Part shown: positions 50,250-59,237 of the stretch, one piece after another | Layout: each line of letters begins with the position of its first letter | Position numbering within the stretch: the stretch's first letter is position 1 | From: Henriciella sp. | GTDB taxonomy: Bacteria; Pseudomonadota; Alphaproteobacteria; Caulobacterales; Hyphomonadaceae | DNA: 64,000 nucleotides | Reading direction: 5' to 3' | NCBI RefSeq assembly: GCF_029936995.1 | Contig: NZ_JAPYRE010000003.1 | Coordinates: 310,001-374,000 of the forward strand | The notes under the pieces: generated by a model | Database searches by the model: none | Seen by the model: the letters and a program-made list of their open reading frames with translations, nothing else | Told to the model about the DNA's origin: nothing | Program-made: the position numbers and the translations under genes

Positions 50250-51785
50250 ATGGCTGATGATGTGAAGGTCAAGGAAGGCATTGATGCCGGTACAGTCGCT
50301 GCAGCTAAAGCGCTGCAATCGGAGAATTACTCGGCCGGCTTCCAGACCGACATTGAAACAGAATATGCTCCCAAAGGCCTCAATGAGGAGGTCATCGCCT
50401 TTATTTCTGACAAGAAGGGCGAACCCTCATGGATGCTGGACTGGCGTCTGAAGGCGTTTGAGCGCTGGAAAACGATGACTGAGCCGGGCTGGGCTAAAGT
50501 TCAGTACGAGCAGATCGATTATCAGGACTTATATTATTATGCGGCGCCAAAGCGCGGGGCCAAATACGAGTCCATTGACGACGTGCCGAAGGAAATTCTC
50601 GACACCTATGAAAAACTGGGCATCCCGCTCCGCGAGGCGGAAGTGCTTCTCGGTGTTGAAGGCGCTGCTGAGACAGCAGCAGAGGCCCGGGGCGGTGCTA
50701 CCAGCTCGAAAGTTGCAGTCGATGCCGTATTCGACTCGGTTTCAGTGGCCACGACTTTTCGCAAGGAACTCGAAAAGGCCGGCGTGATTTTCATGTCCAT
50801 TTCGGAGGCCCTGCGCGAGCATCCTGAGCTTGTAAAAAAGTATCTTGGATCGGTTGTGCCGCAATCGGACAATTTTTTCGCCACTCTCAATAGTGCTGTC
50901 TTCTCGGACGGGACGTTCGTCTACGTGCCAGAAGGGGTGCGCTGCCCGATGGAATTGTCGACCTATTTCCGGATGAATGCCGAGAATACAGGTCAGTTCG
51001 AGCGCACGCTTATTGTTGCGGATAAAGGAGCCTATGTCTCCTATCTTGAAGGCTGTACGGCCCCGATGCGGGATGAAAACCAGCTTCACGCTGCTGTCGT
51101 CGAACTCGTGGCACTGGAAGATGCCGAGATCAAATATTCGACTGTCCAGAACTGGTGGCCGGGCGATGAAAATGGCAAGGGCGGCATCTACAATTTCGTG
51201 ACCAAACGTGGCGATTGTCGTGGGGCACGTTCGAAGATCAGCTGGACACAGGTTGAGACGGGCTCTGCGGTGACCTGGAAGTATCCTTCCTGCATCCTGC
51301 GCGGTGATGACAGTACAGGAGAGTTTTACTCGATCGCTGTCACCAACGGACATCAGATGGCTGATACTGGCACAAAGATGATCCACCTTGGCAAGCGCAC
51401 GCGCTCGCGCATCATATCGAAGGGAATTTCGGCTGGACGCTCCGATAACACTTATCGTGGTCTGGTGTCGGTAAACAAGAATGCCGAAAAGGCCCGTAAT
51501 TTTACCCAGTGCGACTCACTGCTTATCGGCGGGGATTGTGGGGCACACACCGTCCCTTATGTCGAGAACCGTCGTGCGGATGCTCAGCTTGAGCATGAGG
51601 CCACAACCACAAAGCTCTCAGATGATCAGCTCTTTTATGCCCGCCAGCGTGGACTGGGTGAAGAAGAGGCTGTCGCCTTGCTCGTGAACGGGTTTGTGCG
51701 TGACGTAATGCAGAAGCTTCCCATGGAGTTTGCAGTTGAGGCGCAGAACCTTCTGGAGGTCAGTCTTGAGGGAAGTGTCGGCTAG
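50250..51785 (+). CDS. sufB: Fe-S assembly scaffold SufB
   Basis: Scaffold subunit of the SufBCD complex where clusters are assembled. The family core is visible: [60 protein letters not shown], and near the end [17 protein letters not shown] and [21 protein letters not shown]. 511 residues, slightly longer than E. coli. It starts one base after the desulfurase gene. sufC does not follow immediately; two other genes intervene. Confidence 0.96.
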   Translation: MADDVKVKEGIDAGTVAAAKALQSENYSAGFQTDIETEYAPKGLNEEVIAFISDKKGEPSWMLDWRLKAFERWKTMTEPGWAKVQYEQIDYQDLYYYAAPKRGAKYESIDDVPKEILDTYEKLGIPLREAEVLLGVEGAAETAAEARGGATSSKVAVDAVFDSVSVATTFRKELEKAGVIFMSISEALREHPELVKKYLGSVVPQSDNFFATLNSAVFSDGTFVYVPEGVRCPMELSTYFRMNAENTGQFERTLIVADKGAYVSYLEGCTAPMRDENQLHAAVVELVALEDAEIKYSTVQNWWPGDENGKGGIYNFVTKRGDCRGARSKISWTQVETGSAVTWKYPSCILRGDDSTGEFYSIAVTNGHQMADTGTKMIHLGKRTRSRIISKGISAGRSDNTYRGLVSVNKNAEKARNFTQCDSLLIGGDCGAHTVPYVENRRADAQLEHEATTTKLSDDQLFYARQRGLGEEEAVALLVNGFVRDVMQKLPMEFAVEAQNLLEVSLEGSVG

Positions 51786-51826
51786 ATAGCCACATATCAA
51801 CTCACAGTATACGAAGGTAAGTGCAT

Positions 51827-52228
51827 ATGGGCAGAAAGGCATTTCAGGATTGGCTTTTTGCCTATGGGGCCGCTTGGGAGGCTCTCGATCCTGACGCGTA
51901 CCTGCCGCTTTTCACTGACACTGCAGAATATCACTGGGCCCCCTTTGAGGCACCAAAAAGTGGTCATGAAGAAATCCGTAGCGCCTTGAAAGAAGCGATG
52001 TCTCGACAAGAGGCGCCCCAGTTCTCGTACAAGCTGATAACTGTTGAGGGCGAAACTGGCTGGGCCGAGTGGGCCTGCAGGTTCACCCGCAAGGGCACAG
52101 ATGACCCTGTGCGAATTGAGGGAATCCTCAAGGCTGTGTTCGAGCAGGGCAAATGTTGCGAGTTTCGTGAATGGTGGCATGTGCTTGAGCCCGGACAGGG
52201 CGACTTGATGCGCGATTTCGACGCGTAA
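51827..52228 (+). CDS. NTF2/SnoaL-like protein between sufB and sufC
   Basis: A 133-residue cytosolic protein with an NTF2-like fold pattern: FQDWLFAYGAAWEALDPDAYLPLFTDTAEYHW, then aromatic strands WAEWACRFTRKG and CCEFREWWHVLEPGQ. ATG at 51827 is preferred to the GTG six bases earlier because of GAAGG spacing. It has no recognisable catalytic set. It begins 41 bases after sufB on the same strand. The fold call is moderately sure; function unknown. Confidence 0.75.
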   Translation: MGRKAFQDWLFAYGAAWEALDPDAYLPLFTDTAEYHWAPFEAPKSGHEEIRSALKEAMSRQEAPQFSYKLITVEGETGWAEWACRFTRKGTDDPVRIEGILKAVFEQGKCCEFREWWHVLEPGQGDLMRDFDA

Positions 52229-52350
52229 CCTCTCCAGGAGGGCACTAATTTTCCGAAAGGCGGATTTCCCGGCTCACTTCAGTGAACGGTATGCGGTTTG
52301 CTTCGGTACGATATGATGTTGCTGTAACAGATTGATTCCCGAGGCTTGCG

Positions 52351-53070
52351 ATGGCGCGCTCATGGCTCATTTTTTTATTTCTGGTTTGTGGCTGTGCCGC
52401 GAATACGGCGCCCCCAGAGTCATACTGGATACCTTATGATGGCTATGGATCTGGCGCGCAGACGGTATCTGCGTCCTATGCGGTTCAGCGTCAGACGCCG
52501 GCAACAGGAGAGACATACAGCACTGCGATCCAGGTGGCAGGTATTCAGCCAGCATTGGATGAGTTCCTCTCTCCGGCAGGAAACAGTCTCATTCTCCTGC
52601 CCAACAGGTTGGACAAGTCGAAGCTCGATTTCTCACTAGAGAGTCTGGATGAGATGGATGCCTGGCTGCGCGATATTCACACAATCAATCGGCTCCAGGC
52701 CGAAGAAGGAAAAGCGGGAGAGTCGCTCATCAGCGATGGACGTGGCGATAATTCGGTCATGTTTGCAGGGCTGTATCTTGGCGAGGTTATCAGAGCCAAT
52801 TCGGATATGGACTGGCGTTGGGAACGTTTTGACCGATTTATCTCTGACAATCCCTATTTTACCGAGCACTATGGTTATGAGCCGGGGCTGGATTCATTTG
52901 TACTGGTCGGCCCCCAGGGGGTCGCGACACCCATAAACACGGCGTTGAAGCGTGTCCTTTTCGGTCAGGAAGAGAATTTGCACTTCATAGGCTCCTTTCT
53001 TGTCAGTCCAGTCGACCTTGAAGCGGCCACTTCAGGTTATGATTTCTATGGTCTGGACAGGATTCGCTGA
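52351..53070 (+). CDS. Putative lipoprotein between sufB and sufC
   Basis: A 239-residue exported protein. The signal sequence MARSWLIFLFLVCGCAANTA ends with a near-consensus lipobox (V-C-G-Cys15), so lipidation is likely. The C-terminal half, GLYLGEVIRANSDMDWRWERF with ALKRVLFGQEENLHFI, vaguely resembles DUF3806-type domains; this is tentative. A 122-base gap precedes it. It has no evident link to Fe-S assembly. Confidence 0.7.
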   Translation: MARSWLIFLFLVCGCAANTAPPESYWIPYDGYGSGAQTVSASYAVQRQTPATGETYSTAIQVAGIQPALDEFLSPAGNSLILLPNRLDKSKLDFSLESLDEMDAWLRDIHTINRLQAEEGKAGESLISDGRGDNSVMFAGLYLGEVIRANSDMDWRWERFDRFISDNPYFTEHYGYEPGLDSFVLVGPQGVATPINTALKRVLFGQEENLHFIGSFLVSPVDLEAATSGYDFYGLDRIR

Positions 53071-53135
53071 GATTCCTGACCTGCTGCGGCAATAACGGGC
53101 TTTGAAAAGCTGTCTGTACTCTCTACATCCGCGTC

Positions 53136-53897
53136 ATGTTGCAATTGAACGATCTTTCCGCCCGCGTAGGCGAGGGCGACGAAGCAAAGTCCATCCTTGA
53201 TGGGCTTTCTCTCGAAGTGCCGCTTGGCGAAGTCCATGCGATCATGGGGCCCAATGGGGCGGGCAAATCGACGCTGGCCTATCTGCTGACCGGTCGTGAT
53301 GGTTACGAAGTATCGGACGGTACCGCCACTCTGGAAGGTGATGACCTGCTGGATATGGAGCCGGAGGAGCGCGCAGCAAAAGGTGTGTTTCTATCCTTCC
53401 AGTACCCGGTTGAAATCCCTGGCGTGCCCGTAATGACATTCGTACGCGCGGCGATGAATGCCCAGCGCAAAGCGCGGGGCGAGGAGGAGATTTCCGCTCC
53501 GGAGTTTATCAAGAAGGCGCGGGAAGTCAGTGCCAAATTGAAGATCGATTCCGAAATGCTCAAGCGCCCCGTTAATGTCGGATTTTCCGGGGGTGAGAAG
53601 AAGCGGCTCGAAATTTTCCAGATGATGATGATTGAACCGCGGTTTGCGATTCTCGACGAAACAGACTCCGGGCTGGATATCGATGCGCTGAAAACTGTTT
53701 CAGATGGCGTGAACGCGCTTCGCAGCCCTGACCGGGGCATGCTTGTGATTACGCACTATCAGCGTCTTCTTGATCACATCCGCCCGGACAAGGTCCATGT
53801 GCTGGCGAAAGGGCGCATCATAAAAACTGGTGGACCTGAACTAGCGCAGCAACTCGAGCGGGAAGGCTATGATGGCATCCTGGGAGAGCCAGCTTGA
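53136..53897 (+). CDS. sufC: Fe-S assembly ATPase SufC
   Basis: ABC-type ATPase driving SufBCD. Walker A is GPNGAGKST, the signature is GFSGGEKKRLEI (the SufC form), and Walker B with D-loop is FAILDETDSGLDIDAL. 253 residues. Starts with ATG at 53136 after a 65-base gap from the lipoprotein gene; its stop overlaps sufD as TTGA. Confidence 0.97.
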   Translation: MLQLNDLSARVGEGDEAKSILDGLSLEVPLGEVHAIMGPNGAGKSTLAYLLTGRDGYEVSDGTATLEGDDLLDMEPEERAAKGVFLSFQYPVEIPGVPVMTFVRAAMNAQRKARGEEEISAPEFIKKAREVSAKLKIDSEMLKRPVNVGFSGGEKKRLEIFQMMMIEPRFAILDETDSGLDIDALKTVSDGVNALRSPDRGMLVITHYQRLLDHIRPDKVHVLAKGRIIKTGGPELAQQLEREGYDGILGEPA

Positions 53898-55135
53898 CGA
53901 CTAAAGAGCTCAACACGCGTATTGACGAACCTACACGGGCCGAGAGCCAGTTGATCGAGCGCTTTGCTGGACTGCCGGAAGACAGTCATCGCGCACGAGC
54001 ATTTGAAGTTTTTGAGCGGACCGGCCTGCCGCACCGTCGACTCGAGCAGTGGAAATGGAGTGATTTCCGCGCTGGTCTTAAGTCCTTGAGCGAACCTGAG
54101 CAGCGGTCCACGATCAGCTTGTCTCCCTCAGACGATGCGGCAGTCCTGCACTTTGATGGCGTGCGGTGGCATGTGCCTGAAGAGTTGCCCGATGGTCTGA
54201 ATGTGTTTGAAAAAACAGAAGGTCAGTCCCTTGGTAATGTGAATGCCTTGCCCATGGCGGCGCTTGCAGCTGGATTGACCGGGCAGGATGAGCGCATCGA
54301 CGTCCTGCAGGTTGAGATCACAAAGCCTGTTGATAGGCCAATTTTTCTCGATTTTTCCTACACCAGCGCGAAAATGGCGTTCGGGCGCATTGCTTTTGTG
54401 GTGCGTGAGGGAGCCAGCGTCGACGTGATCGAGAATCATACTGGTGGGGCCGGACTGAGTTCGACAATCACAGAATTCGGTTTACAGAAAGGTGCTCGCG
54501 CCACGCGTACGCTTTTGCAAACCGGAAGTAGGCAAGAGGCAACGGCTATTACAGCGTCAGTGAACCTGGCGGCCGAAGCACAGTATGAGCAGACTGCGCT
54601 GGCATTCGGTGCGCAGCTGGCGCGTATCGAGACATGGCTTTCCTACACGGGTGAGGAGGCGTCGGCTTCCCTGAACGCGGCGTACTTGCCAGCCAAAGGC
54701 TATCATGTGGATTTTACCAGCAATGTTCTGCACGGCGCTGAAAGCTGCGTGACGCGACAATTGACCAAAGGTGCGGTGCCGGAAGGTGGGCGCGGTGTTT
54801 TTCAGGGCAAGTTCCATGTTCCGCGTACTGTCGGTCAATACACTGATGCCGATATGCAGCACCAAGCATTGCTGCTGGATAATGGCGCCGAAATTTTTGC
54901 CAAGCCTGAACTCGAAATATACGCCGATGATGTTGAGTGCGCACATGGCAACACATCTGGCCAGCTTGATGAAACCGCGCTGTTCTATATGCGGCAGAGG
55001 GGTATTCCGCTGGCAGATGCACGCGCACTGCTCACAGAAGCCTTCATTGCCGAAGCGCTTGAGTCGGCAAATGTGTCAGTAAGAGAGGCCTTGCTTGAAG
55101 CCTCGCGCGATTTCCTGCGGCGTCAGAACCAGTAG
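53894..55135 (+). CDS. sufD: Fe-S assembly protein SufD
   Basis: Partner of SufB in the scaffold. The family core is in the C-terminal half: AESCVTRQLTKGAVPEGGRG, FQGKFHVPRTVGQYTDADMQ, EIYADDVECAHGNTSGQLDE and ALFYMRQRGIPLADARALL. 413 residues. Its TTG start overlaps the sufC stop by four bases, suggesting tight coupling with SufC. Confidence 0.95.
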   Translation: MTTKELNTRIDEPTRAESQLIERFAGLPEDSHRARAFEVFERTGLPHRRLEQWKWSDFRAGLKSLSEPEQRSTISLSPSDDAAVLHFDGVRWHVPEELPDGLNVFEKTEGQSLGNVNALPMAALAAGLTGQDERIDVLQVEITKPVDRPIFLDFSYTSAKMAFGRIAFVVREGASVDVIENHTGGAGLSSTITEFGLQKGARATRTLLQTGSRQEATAITASVNLAAEAQYEQTALAFGAQLARIETWLSYTGEEASASLNAAYLPAKGYHVDFTSNVLHGAESCVTRQLTKGAVPEGGRGVFQGKFHVPRTVGQYTDADMQHQALLLDNGAEIFAKPELEIYADDVECAHGNTSGQLDETALFYMRQRGIPLADARALLTEAFIAEALESANVSVREALLEASRDFLRRQNQ

Positions 55136-55141
55136 ATACTC

Positions 55142-56359
55142 ATGTCCCTTGATATCGATGCCATACGCTCGGAATTCCCGATCCTTCGCTGTGAGGTGAA
55201 TGGGCGCCAGCTTGTGTACCTGGATAATGCCGCGAGCGCTCAGAAACCTGATGCGGTCCTTGATCGTATGAGCGAGCAAGGCAAAACAGCGTATGCGAAT
55301 GTCCACCGGGGGTTGCATACGCTCGCGAATGAGACAACCGCCGCCTATGAGGGGGCACGAGGTATTGTGCAGGAATTCCTCAATGCGCCTCATCCCGAGA
55401 ACATCATCTTCACCAAAGGCGGTACCGAGGCCGTTAACCTGGTTTCAGCTGGTCTCGCTCAGGAAATACAGCCTGGTGACGAAATTGTGCTATCCGTAAT
55501 GGAGCACCACTCCAATATCGTGCCCTGGCATTTTTTGCGGGAGCGGTATGGCGCTGTATTGAAGTGGGTCCCTGTTCTCGAGGATGGTGCGCTCGACATG
55601 GCCGCGTATGCGGACGCACTTGGTCCAAAGACGAAGCTCGTCGCCATGACGCACATGTCGAATGTCCTTGGTACTGTGACGGACGCCAAACAGCTTGTGC
55701 AACTTGCACATGACGCCGGTGCGCAGATTCTCCTGGATGGCTGCCAGGCCGGTGTTCACCTTGACGTCGACGTCGAGGAACTCGGTTGCGACTTTTATGT
55801 CCTTACCGGACACAAAATGTACGGGCCGACCGGAATTGGCGCATTGTTTGGTACGTCAGAAGCTCTTGCCCGGCTTTCACCCTATCAGGGTGGCGGTGAA
55901 ATGATCGAGACTGTTGAGCGTGACCGTGTCACTTACAATGAAGCGCCACATAAATTCGAAGCAGGTACCCCACCCATCCTGCAGGCGATTGGTCTTGGGG
56001 AGGCTATCAGTTGGCTGAACCGTTTTGACGCGGCAGCTATCAGGGCGCACGAGCAAAGCGTTTATCAGCGCGCTTTTGAGCAGTTGTCTGATGTCAATGG
56101 TATCCGGGTTCATGGTCAGGCTGAAGGGAAGGGGCCTGTCCTGTCTTTCAGCCTTGAGGGCGTCCATCCGCATGATATTGCGCAGCTTGTTGATATGCAT
56201 GGAATAGCAATACGCGCAGGACACCATTGTGCTCAGCCCCTGATGTCCCATCTAGGTGTTAGTGCGACTGCACGTGCGAGCTTTGGTGTTTACAATACAC
56301 ATGATGAGGCTGACGCCTTCATCGAGGCTCTCTACAAAGCGCGTTCGATGCTGCTATAA
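55142..56359 (+). CDS. sufS: Cysteine desulfurase SufS (class II)
   Basis: PLP enzyme supplying sulfur to SufBCD. The Schiff-base Lys is in FYVLTGHKMYGPTGIGALF and the catalytic Cys in RAGHHCAQPLM. N-terminal YLDNAASAQKPDAVLDRM and RGLHTLANETT are typical. 405 residues. It starts seven bases after sufD. No sufE or sufU is visible here. Confidence 0.96.
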   Translation: MSLDIDAIRSEFPILRCEVNGRQLVYLDNAASAQKPDAVLDRMSEQGKTAYANVHRGLHTLANETTAAYEGARGIVQEFLNAPHPENIIFTKGGTEAVNLVSAGLAQEIQPGDEIVLSVMEHHSNIVPWHFLRERYGAVLKWVPVLEDGALDMAAYADALGPKTKLVAMTHMSNVLGTVTDAKQLVQLAHDAGAQILLDGCQAGVHLDVDVEELGCDFYVLTGHKMYGPTGIGALFGTSEALARLSPYQGGGEMIETVERDRVTYNEAPHKFEAGTPPILQAIGLGEAISWLNRFDAAAIRAHEQSVYQRAFEQLSDVNGIRVHGQAEGKGPVLSFSLEGVHPHDIAQLVDMHGIAIRAGHHCAQPLMSHLGVSATARASFGVYNTHDEADAFIEALYKARSMLL

Positions 56360-56368
56360 AGGACCGAT

Positions 56369-56764
56369 ATGGCCGACGACATGCAACTTCGTGACACGGT
56401 GGATGTGGATGCAGAGTCCACAAACACTGAAGAGACATCCAAAATTCCGCAGGATGAACTGAACCGGCTAACAGATGACCTGATTGCGGCCTTCAAGTCA
56501 GTTTTCGACCCTGAGATTCCTGTCGATATCTATGAGCTTGGCCTCATTTACAAAGTCGATATTGATGACAACAGAAATGTCGATGTGGATATGACGCTGA
56601 CGGCTCCAGGGTGTCCTGTGGCTGGCGACATGCCTGGTTGGGTAGAAAATGCCGCTCGCGGTGTGGAAGGCGTCGAGGACGTCGAAGTGCGCCTGACGTT
56701 TGACCCGCCGTGGGATCCTTCTCGGATGTCAGATGAAGCGCGGCTCGCGCTGAACATGCTCTAG
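56369..56764 (+). CDS. SufT-like DUF59 (MIP18) protein
   Basis: A 131-residue Fe-S maturation factor. After a poorly conserved acidic N-terminus, the DUF59 core reads SVFDPEIPVDIYELGLIY and DMTLTAPGCPVAGDMP with the conserved Cys, ending VRLTFDPPWDPSRMSDEARL. The position between sufS and sufA is standard in alphaproteobacteria. Likely helps target clusters to client proteins. Confidence 0.92.
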   Translation: MADDMQLRDTVDVDAESTNTEETSKIPQDELNRLTDDLIAAFKSVFDPEIPVDIYELGLIYKVDIDDNRNVDVDMTLTAPGCPVAGDMPGWVENAARGVEGVEDVEVRLTFDPPWDPSRMSDEARLALNML

Positions 56765-56799
56765 TTGACAGACCTCTCAAGCATTCACATCTCTACGCT

Positions 56800-57156
56800 A
56801 TGGCAAGACGACCCAAACCAAAACTCGTAAGCTTGACTGATGCTGCTGCCGAGCGCGTCCGTGAAATCATGGACGAGAAAGGGGCAGGCTATCTTCGTGT
56901 CGGCGTCACCAATGGTGGATGCGCCGGTATGGAATATGTAATGGATTACGTTTCCGAACCTGAAGCACTAGACGAGATTGTCGAAGACAACGGCGTAAAA
57001 ATTGTCGTTGATTCGAAAGCTATCCTTTTCCTTCTTGGGTCGGTCGTCGACTTCGAGACAACTGACCTTCACGAGAAATTCGTTTTCCGAAACCCGAACC
57101 AGACTGATGCGTGTGGTTGTGGTGAAAGCGTTACGATCATGCCTGCTGAGGCGTAG
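56800..57156 (+). CDS. sufA: A-type Fe-S carrier SufA/IscA family
   Basis: Carries assembled clusters to apoproteins. The three conserved Cys are in VTNGGCAGMEYVM and the closing ACGCGESVTI. 118 residues. It begins 35 bases after the DUF59 gene and ends the suf operon; a strong hairpin follows. Confidence 0.94.
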   Translation: MARRPKPKLVSLTDAAAERVREIMDEKGAGYLRVGVTNGGCAGMEYVMDYVSEPEALDEIVEDNGVKIVVDSKAILFLLGSVVDFETTDLHEKFVFRNPNQTDACGCGESVTIMPAEA

Positions 57157-57168
57157 GACACAATCAGA

Positions 57169-57195
57169 AAGCCGCCTCTTAAATGGAGGCGGCTT
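57169..57195. terminator. Bidirectional terminator between sufA and a convergent gene
   Basis: AAGCCGCCTC and GAGGCGGCTT form a perfect ten-base stem around loop TTAAATG, 12 bases after the sufA stop. On the minus strand the stem is followed by TCTG after TTT, on the plus strand by GTCC, so it should act mainly for the minus-strand gene at 57213 but can stop both. It is the only clear terminator at a convergent junction in the window. Confidence 0.7.
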
Positions 57196-57212
57196 GTCCC
57201 AATTCGCTCGAC

Positions 57213-57707
57213 TTAACCGGCTCTCGGAGGCTGGCAGGTCGAGGAAAAAGCGTGGAAGACGTCATCGACTGCTGGCAACACGAGCGATATATCTCCTTCA
57301 CGCGGAACTCTCACAATAACTTCCTGCCCAAGTATGCTGGCATTATAGATTTTCGCCGCATCAGCGTGAGCCTTGGTGTGCAGCGTATCAACAGCGGGAA
57401 TCAGGGACCAGGTTGTTGCGCCTTCATCGACTCCCTCGCGAATGATTGAGACTTCAACGGTACGGCGATAAGGGGCATTGGCCTTCATCTTCTTGATGAA
57501 GTCGCCTTTCTTGTAAGAGATCAGCACAGAAAGCTGCCCATCCTTGTCGCAGGATAGAAGGGTGGCAACACCTTCGTTCTCCTGCGTATAAATCGCACGA
57601 GGTGTCTCGGGTGAGTGATTGATGTAAGGTTGCCAGCTAGCCGCGAAGGCAGGCATTGCAAGCATGGATGCTATGGCAGCAGCCACAGGAAGTTTATTCT
57701 TGGTCAT
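57213..57707 (-). CDS. Secreted protein, paralogue of the next gene
   Basis: A 164-residue protein with a clean signal peptide (MTKNKLPVAAAIASMLAMPAFA, cleavage near AFA-A). The mature part opens SWQPYINHSPETP and has LLSCDKDGQLSVLISYKKGDFIKK, which aligns with a similar Cys-containing strand pattern in the 57779 protein. No known family is recognised with confidence. A terminator follows on its 3' side. Probably periplasmic. Confidence 0.7.
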   Translation of the reverse strand: MTKNKLPVAAAIASMLAMPAFAASWQPYINHSPETPRAIYTQENEGVATLLSCDKDGQLSVLISYKKGDFIKKMKANAPYRRTVEVSIIREGVDEGATTWSLIPAVDTLHTKAHADAAKIYNASILGQEVIVRVPREGDISLVLPAVDDVFHAFSSTCQPPRAG

Positions 57708-57778
57708 TTCGTCCTCAGTCGCTGTGCCCTGCCTGAGAACATATTGTTTAGCATAAAGTATTTATTGAATAAAGATAA

Positions 57779-58369
57779 TTATCGCTTGCCCTCCGCCTTC
57801 TGGCTTTCTTTTTTGACACTGTCAGCGATATCATCGGCCACTGGACATACTTCGAGGAACTTGGCTGCTTCAGCATCAAGGGACGGCAGGTTGTAGGTGA
57901 CGTCAAAATAACCGAATGACTTGATCCGGATCGGATTGTCACGGAGCAGGGCACGCATTGCCGCTGCAGCCTGTTGTGAGCGGGTATTACTGACGACTTT
58001 ATCTCTCCGGCGAACCAGATAGTCGTCGAGCTCATGGCGCTTATCATTTGCCCAAAGACGGACGGGGATGGAGCGCATACGTCGAGACTGCCCACCTCTT
58101 AAAACTTCCATGAAGTCGACACCCTTAAAGCTGTACACGATGTTGAGGCCATGCCTGGTACTGCAAGAGAACATCAGTCCGGGGCGCGTCTGGTCGACCG
58201 TATTCAGAGTGTGCATCAAGTACTTGTACTCTTTCGGCGACGAGCCGGTTACCTTGATGTGGCGCTCCCATGTATCCGTCTGCCAGCCTTCAGCAACAGC
58301 AGGCGAGTTTATGCTGACTGCTGCGATGAATGACGCTGTGACGATGACTGTATTTTTGGCGTTTCTCAT
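57779..58369 (-). CDS. Secreted protein, paralogue of the previous gene
   Basis: About 196 residues with a signal peptide ending near NSPAVA. The mature part begins EGWQTDTWERH and has MFSCSTRHGLNIVYSFKGVDF followed by MEVLRGGQSRRMRSIPV, matching the Cys-strand-turn layout of the 57213 product. It ends in a charged tail (VKKESQKAEGKR). ATG at 58369 with GGAGGGG just upstream is chosen over a TTG 12 bases earlier. Function unknown. Confidence 0.7.
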   Translation of the reverse strand: MRNAKNTVIVTASFIAAVSINSPAVAEGWQTDTWERHIKVTGSSPKEYKYLMHTLNTVDQTRPGLMFSCSTRHGLNIVYSFKGVDFMEVLRGGQSRRMRSIPVRLWANDKRHELDDYLVRRRDKVVSNTRSQQAAAAMRALLRDNPIRIKSFGYFDVTYNLPSLDAEAAKFLEVCPVADDIADSVKKESQKAEGKR

Positions 58370-58375
58370 TCGCCC

Positions 58376-58399
58376 CTCCAATCCAGCCTCTTATTGGAG
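58376..58399 (-). other. Hairpin overlapping the ribosome site of the 57779-58369 gene
   Basis: CTCCAAT and ATTGGAG form a seven-base stem with a ten-base loop; in the minus-strand transcript the downstream arm ATTGGAG runs into the GGAGGGG ribosome site. It could restrict initiation or be chance. Confidence 0.35.
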
Positions 58400-58428
58400 C
58401 TCAGCGGAGAGTAAATTTCAACCTTGAT

Positions 58429-59223
58429 TTAATTGCTTTGCAAAGGCTCGGGAATGGCTGTTGCGCCTTTCACGGGATCAGGAAGAAGGACAGTTGGATT
58501 GTTGGCCGTTGTGCCGGTCTCTCGAGAGAGTATTGCAGTTTGCTCTTCTATGCAGTTTGCGAGCTGCTCCATAAAGGCTTTTTTGGGTTTTCCGGGTTCG
58601 ATTGCCGGCAGGAACTCGATCACGGCGGTGCCAGGCTTTTTTGCAAGTTCCTGCTGCTGCCAGTAACAGCCAAGATTCGTCGCAACCGGTATGACGGGAA
58701 CATCCATTGCCTTTTGCATGTGCCAGACTCCTGGCTTGTAGCGGAAGTGATAGCCGGGCGGTGCGAGATGTCCTTCTGGATATATGAGTACGCGTCGTCC
58801 CTGCGACTTGGCACGTGACATGCCTTCTGTGAGTGATTGCGCCTTGCGCTCTCCACCGCCGCATGTGTCGATTACAATTGCCCCGAGCTTTTTCAGAATG
58901 CCGCCGACGAAAGGGAATCGCTCAAGATGGTCGCCGGTTACAAAAGCAAGATTGTCTATTTCGGGATAGATCAGGAAGCCATCGCCCCAACTCTGGTGCT
59001 TGGCCGCCAGAATGTATGGCCCATCCGGGAGGTTTTGGTGTCCCCTGATCTCGCAACGGATTCCAGCGAATAGCCTGAGTGCTCCCCGGATTGATCTTGT
59101 ATACGACTTGATCATGAAGGCTGTCGCCCCCCGTCCTGGCAGCACCAGGGTTGGTAGGGTGAGGATCACATAAACAAACGACAGCGCGTAGTATACGCCT
59201 GTAAAAAGCAAGCCTCTGAACAT
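58429..59223 (-). CDS. plsC: PlsC-like lysophospholipid acyltransferase
   Basis: Transfers an acyl chain to 1-acylglycerol-3-phosphate or a related lysophospholipid. An N-terminal membrane segment (FRGLLFTGVYYALSFVYVIL) precedes the HX4D motif AAKHQSWGDGF. The usual EGTR block reads YPEGHLAPPGY, so the Thr and Arg are replaced, though the following YKPGV is retained. 264 residues from ATG at 59223. It follows the TetR gene by 14 bases, so the regulator likely controls it. Confidence 0.85.
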   Translation of the reverse strand: MFRGLLFTGVYYALSFVYVILTLPTLVLPGRGATAFMIKSYTRSIRGALRLFAGIRCEIRGHQNLPDGPYILAAKHQSWGDGFLIYPEIDNLAFVTGDHLERFPFVGGILKKLGAIVIDTCGGGERKAQSLTEGMSRAKSQGRRVLIYPEGHLAPPGYHFRYKPGVWHMQKAMDVPVIPVATNLGCYWQQQELAKKPGTAVIEFLPAIEPGKPKKAFMEQLANCIEEQTAILSRETGTTANNPTVLLPDPVKGATAIPEPLQSN

Positions 59224-59237
59224 GAGAACGTCTTTCG

